From: a virus
IMG/VR virus record: IMGVR_UViG_3300030085_003139
Coordinates: 1-59,661 of that record
Reading direction: 5' to 3' (one strand)
DNA length: 59,661 bases
Shown: in pieces, positions 55,739 to 59,661 of the stretch
Position numbering within the stretch: the first letter of the stretch is position 1
Layout of the letters: each line of letters begins with the position of its first letter
The notes under the pieces: model-generated
Database searches by the model: none
Seen by the model: the letters and a program-made list of their open reading frames with translations, nothing else
Told to the model about the DNA's origin: nothing
Position numbers and translations under genes: made by a program

Positions 55739-57599
55739 GTGGGTTCCGCCGTCGGAGCTGCCAGACCTACGTGGATCTAAAGTTCTATGTATAGACGTAG
55801 AAACAAGAGACCCGCACATTAAACAAAAAGGGCCGGGCTGGCCGACCAAAGATGGTGAGGTAATAGGCTACGCTATTGCCACGGAAGGTTGGTCTGGATA
55901 CTTCCCAACGCGGCATCTCGGCGGAGGCAACATCGACGAAAGCATCGTCAAGAAATGGTTGCAAGCGCATCTCAAAACAGAATGCGATAAAGTCATGCAC
56001 AACGCCCAGTATGATCTGGGCTGGTGCCGTGCGATGGGCTTCGAAGTCAACGGTCGCATTATAGACACAATGATGACCGCCAACTTGTTAGATGAAAACA
56101 GGTTTAGCTACAGCCTGAATGCGCTGGGTTACGATTATCTAGGTCAAACAAAAAACGAACGTGACCTTGTAGAGGCCGCAAAAGAATTTAACGTCGATCC
56201 CAAAAGCGAGATGTGGAAGTTACCCGCTCAGTTTGTCGGACAGTATGCCGAACAGGACGCTACGCTGACCCTCAAACTATGGGAGCATTTTCAAACAATG
56301 CTGAACCGTGAGGAGCTCTGGAACATTTGGGAGTTGGAAACCAAGCTTCTGCCCTGCCTCGTCGATATGACAATGCGGGGTGTGCGCGTGGATCTGGATC
56401 GTGCGGAGCGTAGTAAGCAACACGTTATGAAGCGTGAAAAAGAATTAATGGGCAAAATTAAAAAGACTGTTGGCGCCGACGTAGAAATATGGGCAGCGCA
56501 ATCCATTGCTAAAGCTTTTGATAAAGTTGGGCTTGAGTACCCTAGAACAGAAAAGGGCGCCCCATCGTTTACAAAGCAGTTTCTTAGCGAACACCCGCAC
56601 GAGCTGCCGCAAGCTATTGTGCAAGCGCGAGCTTACAACAAAATCAACGGCACGTTTATCGACGGCATTCTTCGCTTTGTTGGTAAAGACGGACGCATCC
56701 ACGGGCATATCAATCAAATCAGATCAGACGATGGGGGCACTGTATCTGGGCGAGTTTCCATGTCAAACCCCAACCTTCAGCAAATTCCTGCACGGGATCC
56801 TGAGCTCGGCCCGATGATCCGTAGTCTGTTCCTTCCTGAAGAAGGGGAGCAGTGGGCGTCCATAGATTTCTCGCAACAGGAACCTCGGATCGCGGTTCAT
56901 TACGCAGATGCGTATGGAAAAAGCACAAACACGGAATTAAGTGGCGTAGCTGACATGGTAGATGCATACACGAACAATCCAGATACAGACTTTCATACGA
57001 TGGTTGCGGAAATGACAGGGCTAAAACGTAAAGCTGCCAAGTCTGTAGGGCTCGGTATCATTTATGGTATGGGTGTGAACAAGCTTGCAGGCGAATTGGA
57101 TGTATCCGTGGACGAAGCAAAAGATATTCTGAAGCAATTTAACTCCAAACTTCCCTTTCTGAAGCAGCTCAATAGTGGTGTACAGCGCAGATTAGAAGAT
57201 CGTCGCTCCAGCGGATCCATACGATCCTTGCAGGGGCGCAAGTGTCGCTTTAACCTTTGGGAGCCCGACACGTTTGAAATGCATAAGGCCATGCCTTACG
57301 ACGAAGCGGTCGCGGCTCACGGGGCAACCACGCGATTAAAGCGTGCGATGACTTATAAAGCGCTCAACCGACTTATACAGGCGTCCGCAGCCGACATGAC
57401 AAAGACGGCGTGGGTCAAAGTATACGAAGCGGGGCACTTGCCGCTCATTCAGGTACACGACGAACTAGCTTTTAGCGTGCCAAACCTTGATAAAGCCAAA
57501 GAAATACGGGAAATCATGGAAAATTCCATGCCTTTGTGCATTCCAAACAAATGCGATATTGACATTGGCGCCAATTGGGGAGAAACTAAAGAGACTTAA
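55692..57599 (+). CDS. polA: DNA polymerase I-type (family A) with 3'-5' exonuclease
   Basis: A 635-residue replicative polymerase. The exonuclease domain has IDVETRD (about residue 34), HNAQYDLGW (103) and YAEQDATL (185). The polymerase domain has SGRVSMSNPNLQQIPAR (352), motif A DFSQQEPR (392-399), motif B KRKAAKSVGLGIIYG (445-459) and motif C QVHDEL (587-592). The residue matching E. coli Phe762 is Leu454. No 5' nuclease domain is present. ATG at 55692 is used; 55707 is also possible. A terminator follows. Confidence 0.96.
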   Translation: MKTTKMQFPLFTPKTEWVPPSELPDLRGSKVLCIDVETRDPHIKQKGPGWPTKDGEVIGYAIATEGWSGYFPTRHLGGGNIDESIVKKWLQAHLKTECDKVMHNAQYDLGWCRAMGFEVNGRIIDTMMTANLLDENRFSYSLNALGYDYLGQTKNERDLVEAAKEFNVDPKSEMWKLPAQFVGQYAEQDATLTLKLWEHFQTMLNREELWNIWELETKLLPCLVDMTMRGVRVDLDRAERSKQHVMKREKELMGKIKKTVGADVEIWAAQSIAKAFDKVGLEYPRTEKGAPSFTKQFLSEHPHELPQAIVQARAYNKINGTFIDGILRFVGKDGRIHGHINQIRSDDGGTVSGRVSMSNPNLQQIPARDPELGPMIRSLFLPEEGEQWASIDFSQQEPRIAVHYADAYGKSTNTELSGVADMVDAYTNNPDTDFHTMVAEMTGLKRKAAKSVGLGIIYGMGVNKLAGELDVSVDEAKDILKQFNSKLPFLKQLNSGVQRRLEDRRSSGSIRSLQGRKCRFNLWEPDTFEMHKAMPYDEAVAAHGATTRLKRAMTYKALNRLIQASAADMTKTAWVKVYEAGHLPLIQVHDELAFSVPNLDKAKEIREIMENSMPLCIPNKCDIDIGANWGETKET

Positions 57600-57678
57600 A
57601 CCTCGATCCGCAAGCTACTAGGTTTAAGTACTGCTCGATAAGGTCAACAGCGGTCTTTCCTTGTTCTCGTGTTGACAT
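57586..57678 (-). CDS. Possible 30-residue micro-gene opposite the polA end
   Basis: On the minus strand, ATG at 57676-57678 starts a 30-residue frame (MSTREQGKTAVDLIEQYLNL...) ending inside the polA stop region. Upstream is AGTATGAGGTCAAT, the same leader that precedes the genes behind the three cassettes, itself preceded by a hairpin. Support is this leader and the small amphipathic helix. Translation is uncertain. Confidence 0.3.
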   Translation of the reverse strand: MSTREQGKTAVDLIEQYLNLVACGSRFKSL

Positions 57679-57694
57679 ATTGACCTCATACTAG

Positions 57695-57732
57695 CCCCTG
57701 ACTTCTCTCCTTACGAAGTCAGGGGTTTTTTT
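57695..57732 (+). terminator. Strong terminator after polA
   Basis: CCCCTGACTTC pairs perfectly with GAAGTCAGGGG (9-base loop), followed by seven T. It ends the replication operon. On the opposite strand the same hairpin lies before the micro-gene leader, without a T-run. Confidence 0.95.
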
Positions 57733-57733
57733 C

Positions 57734-57761
57734 TTGAACTTTCTATACAATCTTATATATT
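57734..57761 (+). promoter_or_regulatory. Promoter of the RHH gene with ATATAAGAT box
   Basis: TTGAAC (57734-57739) lies 16 bp from TATATT (57756-57761). An inverted ATATAAGAT box (ATCTTATAT, 57750-57758) overlaps the -10, which would allow autoregulation if the downstream RHH-like protein binds it. Confidence 0.55.
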
Positions 57762-57787
57762 CTCAGATAAAATAAGGGTTTTGTCCT

Positions 57788-58048
57788 ATGGATACAAAAA
57801 AATGGGCGAGTGTGCTTGTACCACGAGAAACCTACGAGGAGTTGGTGGCCGTGGCATTCATTGAGGGGCGCACAATTGGCGGTCAATTACGCATGATGTT
57901 TGAGTTTTGGAAAAGCAAAAATTTGACGCCAAACGATTTGAAAGTCGTGCAGAGTCAAATAAGAAAAAACAAAGCGGCTAGAGACGAAGCCAAAAAAGAA
58001 GAGCTCGACGCTGCCGCCAAAGAAGAATTAGATAAGATCGTTATTTAA
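57788..58048 (+). CDS. Ribbon-helix-helix-like regulator (putative)
   Basis: An 86-residue protein. KWASVLVPRETYEELVAVAFIEGRTIGGQLRMMFEFW follows the RHH pattern: a short strand (ASVLV), a helix, a turn with GRTI and a second helix. A Lys/Glu-rich helix follows. RHH dimers bind short tandem DNA boxes; the box in its own promoter and three other promoters makes it the best candidate to read them. It has its own promoter and terminator-isolated unit. It overlaps the opposing gene end by 4 bp. Confidence 0.55.
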   Translation: MDTKKWASVLVPRETYEELVAVAFIEGRTIGGQLRMMFEFWKSKNLTPNDLKVVQSQIRKNKAARDEAKKEELDAAAKEELDKIVI

Positions 58049-58242
58049 ACTCGATAACCTTTACTACGCCATCTGGAAGTTATTTTTTTTAGTTGCGCCT
58101 GAGCGCGCCATAAGTCCTGTTGCGCGCTCGGCGGGGCATCGTTTCGTCGTGCCGTGTCTTCAAGATTATCGACTATGGTATTCCAATACTTCAAAGTTCT
58201 TTCATCTAAGTAATGCAGTGGAATACGTTCGTCTTCAGTCAT
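58045..58242 (-). CDS. Small helical hypothetical protein
   Basis: A 65-residue protein starting MTEDERIPLHYLDERTLKYW, rich in Arg and Asp, helical, ending SRWRSKGYRV. Last gene of the leftward early operon, convergent with the RHH gene. Overlaps the HTH gene by 8 bp. No family is recognised. Confidence 0.65.
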   Translation of the reverse strand: MTEDERIPLHYLDERTLKYWNTIVDNLEDTARRNDAPPSAQQDLWRAQAQLKKITSRWRSKGYRV

Positions 58243-58441
58243 TTTTTATTTGTCTCCTTCCGCCACGATTGTCTTTCCTACGGAAAAACAAGTTGTACCG
58301 CTTAGCTTGGCTGTAGACGCACTGTGGAGAGACGTCCAGCGCGCGAGCGGTTTCAGCTATAGTATACCCATCTTCAGAAAATTTTCGATAATTTTCTAAC
58401 GGTATACCTTTTTTAAGCGGATGCTTGCTCGGTTCACTCAT
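58235..58441 (-). CDS. Small helix-turn-helix protein
   Basis: A 68-residue basic protein. YTIAETARALDVSPQCVYSQAKRYNLFF (about residues 26-53) is a typical recognition helix-turn-helix, as in phage homeodomain-like regulators. The basic ends would help DNA binding. Overlaps both neighbours by about 8 bp. Probably an early transcription regulator. Confidence 0.7.
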   Translation of the reverse strand: MSEPSKHPLKKGIPLENYRKFSEDGYTIAETARALDVSPQCVYSQAKRYNLFFRRKDNRGGRRQIKND

Positions 58442-58679
58442 TCTGCACCCCCTCTGGACGGAGCTTGGGTCTGATCAATTTAGATACAGTGTTCGACTTT
58501 TGACACGTCATCATTATGTCGTTGCCGTAAAGGTCGTACAGATGGTTGTAGAGACCATCTGCACTTCCGCTGTTCATAGCTGACGAACAATGTTTCTCGC
58601 TTTGAAACCAAACCGCCGTTTCAAACTCTTGGTCTTGCACACTGTATGCAATCACCATCGCGGTAAAGTATTCAATCAT
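58434..58679 (-). CDS. Small hypothetical protein
   Basis: An 81-residue protein starting MIEYFTAMVIAYSVQDQEFE. The hydrophobic start may be a weak signal-like segment, and two cysteines (KHCSSAM, MMTCQK) resemble those in the small protein at 18667, suggesting one disulphide if exported. Overlaps both neighbours. Function is unknown. Confidence 0.65.
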   Translation of the reverse strand: MIEYFTAMVIAYSVQDQEFETAVWFQSEKHCSSAMNSGSADGLYNHLYDLYGNDIMMTCQKSNTVSKLIRPKLRPEGVQNE

Positions 58680-59005
58680 GATACCCTCCAGACACGATAG
58701 GCGCCGTCCCTTCTGTCGAGTTTGGCCGCTTTCGTAACAACGCCTTTGACGCCGCGTTTTTTGCCCCAGAAATTATGTATAGAAGCTTTAAGGATCTTTG
58801 CCTCCTTACTGTCGGCTACTAATACACTGCTGCCAGCAACCATTTTGCTGGCCAACAAAGACCATCGCCCAGATGTTTCAGGTACGGGTATCTTTTGCGT
58901 TACGTCATACAAAACTTTACCCGCTTCTTTTGCCTCGTGAATAGTGCGGACATCAGAAGTCTCTGTTTTTCTACCAACTTGATCCAAAATAAACGTCCCC
59001 CTCAT
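58676..59005 (-). CDS. Hypothetical protein
   Basis: A 109-residue basic protein starting MRGTFILDQVGRKTETSDV. Strand-helix pattern (SGRWSLLASKMVAGSSVLVADSKEAKILKASIHNFWGKKRGVKG) suggests a small nucleic-acid-binding alpha/beta domain, but no family is recognised. Four-base overlaps couple it to both neighbours in the early operon. Confidence 0.65.
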   Translation of the reverse strand: MRGTFILDQVGRKTETSDVRTIHEAKEAGKVLYDVTQKIPVPETSGRWSLLASKMVAGSSVLVADSKEAKILKASIHNFWGKKRGVKGVVTKAAKLDRRDGAYRVWRVS

Positions 59006-59397
59006 ATCGCGATGACCACGGCAACAATTAAAATTGCAATCAGTAGAGCCCAGATAACCATACGCTTACGCTTCTGACTTTCTGTTTCTGCTACCAGTTG
59101 CCCCTGAACAGAACGTTCGACGGCTTCTACAAAAGGATCGACCTTTGGCTCCTCAATCGTGCGTATACGATCGCGCGCCACGGGCGTCTCTTTGGACTTG
59201 GCGTTTTGTTTAGCCCATTTGTTGATTTCGGTTTTAGACCAATGTTTTTTCTTTTTGTATTTTTGTTGACTTGGACTAATACCCGTTACTTCTTCGGGCT
59301 CTGGAAACGTTTTAAGCCGTGTACGACGGTAAATGGTTTGTACAGACAAACCCGTGATTTCCGACACTTGGTCGATATTATATAATTGTTTTGGCAT
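59002..59397 (-). CDS. Tail-anchored membrane HTH protein
   Basis: A 131-residue protein. The N terminus YNIDQVSEITGLSVQTIYRRTRLKTFPEP is an AlpA/MerR-type winged HTH. A Lys-rich linker follows (KYKKKKHWSKTEINKWAKQN), then an acidic stretch and a C-terminal membrane segment (last about 19 residues, VIWALLIAILIVAVVIAI) preceded by RKRK. It would tether DNA or regulate from the membrane. Downstream of the join gene, behind a GGAGGAAAA ribosome site. Confidence 0.75.
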   Translation of the reverse strand: MPKQLYNIDQVSEITGLSVQTIYRRTRLKTFPEPEEVTGISPSQQKYKKKKHWSKTEINKWAKQNAKSKETPVARDRIRTIEEPKVDPFVEAVERSVQGQLVAETESQKRKRMVIWALLIAILIVAVVIAI

Positions 59398-59415
59398 TTT
59401 TTCCTCCTTACCAAA

Positions 59416-59661
59416 TTAAATTAATTTTTCTTTTTTTGATGAGCCATAAACTTGTTCAATTTCTAGCCCCATCAAAGTGGCCTTACCCCTCTTGTCTACA
59501 TAGAATTCAACGTAAGCCTTAAATATTTTATTAAGAGATTTATAGCAGTCGCAGACTACAAAAACTTTTTCTTCTCCTAATCCACTTAGGGCAACAGCCG
59601 TTTCAATTTCAAACGCGTGGGGGATAAAACCTTTTTTCTTGACAGCAATCTGCGCCCTCTT
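59416..59661 (-). CDS. Hypothetical protein, C-terminal part (gene crosses the circle join)
   Basis: Continuation of the gene beginning at 167. This part encodes residues 23-103, ending GSSKKEKLI at the stop 59416-59418. The overlap region (59561-59661) repeats codons also present at 1-101; the single base difference falls in the third position of the Lys23 codon. Confidence 0.8.
   Translation of the reverse strand, partial: KRAQIAVKKKGFIPHAFEIETAVALSGLGEEKVFVVCDCYKSLNKIFKAYVEFYVDKRGKATLMGLEIEQVYGSSKKEKLI
59561..59661. repeat. Direct terminal repeat, right copy (circle overlap)
   Basis: Repeats bases 1-101 with one silent difference. It marks a closed circular assembly and one population variant. 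Confidence 0.93.

Noticed and set aside
57600-57694. Possible tRNA or small RNA between polA and its terminator
   Set aside because: No cloverleaf, no conserved T-loop and no acceptor pairing can be drawn. No tRNA is seen elsewhere either.
1-59661. Integrase, excisionase-attachment sites, CRISPR arrays or insertion sequences
   Set aside because: No tyrosine or serine recombinase motif, no regular direct-repeat array and no transposase frame was found on either strand.

Overview
The window is the complete genome of a tailed phage (Caudoviricetes), almost certainly a short-tailed, podovirus-like marine phage. The first and last 101 bases are the same sequence with one silent difference. Joining them closes a circle of about 59,560 bp and restores one open reading frame across the join, so the ends are an assembly break and not a biological terminus. 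The gene set is typical of phages known mainly from marine environmental genomes: a very long (809-residue) portal, a P22 gp10-like nozzle, a GroES homologue, GTA-type holin plus M15 endolysin, DUF5872-type basic proteins, S74 tail fibre and PolA. The host is inferred, with low certainty, to be a marine alphaproteobacterium or similar. No integrase, RNA polymerase, tRNA, CRISPR or reverse transcriptase is visible.

Layout. (1) A leftward early operon of twelve small genes starts at a divergent promoter near 2613, runs through the circle join, and ends at 58045. It carries a DNA methyltransferase, an HTH protein and a membrane-anchored HTH protein. (2) Rightward genes 2695-5262 include a DnaJ-zinc-finger/DUF3846 protein and a papain-like fold protein. 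Between them lies a 219-bp non-coding locus with two perfect bacterial parS sequences. (3) A repeat-rich 300-bp non-coding element lies just before the small terminase gene (5570). (4) A block of small accessory genes (6195-10433) separates the two terminase genes. It includes a VRR-NUC nuclease, a two-domain sliding-clamp-like protein and three copies of a regulatory cassette. (5) A 650-bp non-coding region (10434-11084) holds GC-rich repeats and a third perfect parS. (6) The head module runs from terL (11085) to the major capsid protein (23790), with the lysis genes inside it. (7) Decoration proteins, small basic proteins, head-tail connectors, two repeated receptor-binding modules, the nozzle and the ejection proteins occupy 23951-49162. 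(8) A reversed SNF2-type helicase (49159-50610) faces a rightward replication operon (50717-57599): an SSB-like protein, AEP-type primase, UvrD-like helicase and PolA. (9) A ribbon-helix-helix-like protein (57788) completes the circle.

How it fits together. The phage supplies its own primase, helicases, polymerase and perhaps a clamp, but no RNA polymerase, so it must use host sigma-type promoters. A 9-bp box, ATATAAGAT, recurs in four promoter regions, twice in tandem with a 10-bp period, and is a good candidate for a shared operator. The most striking feature is three exact copies of TGTTTCACGTGAAACA, the near-universal bacterial ParB-binding centromere, in a genome with no parA or parB. 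With no integrase present, this suggests that the phage recruits the host ParB protein, for example for episomal partition, positioning or regulation.
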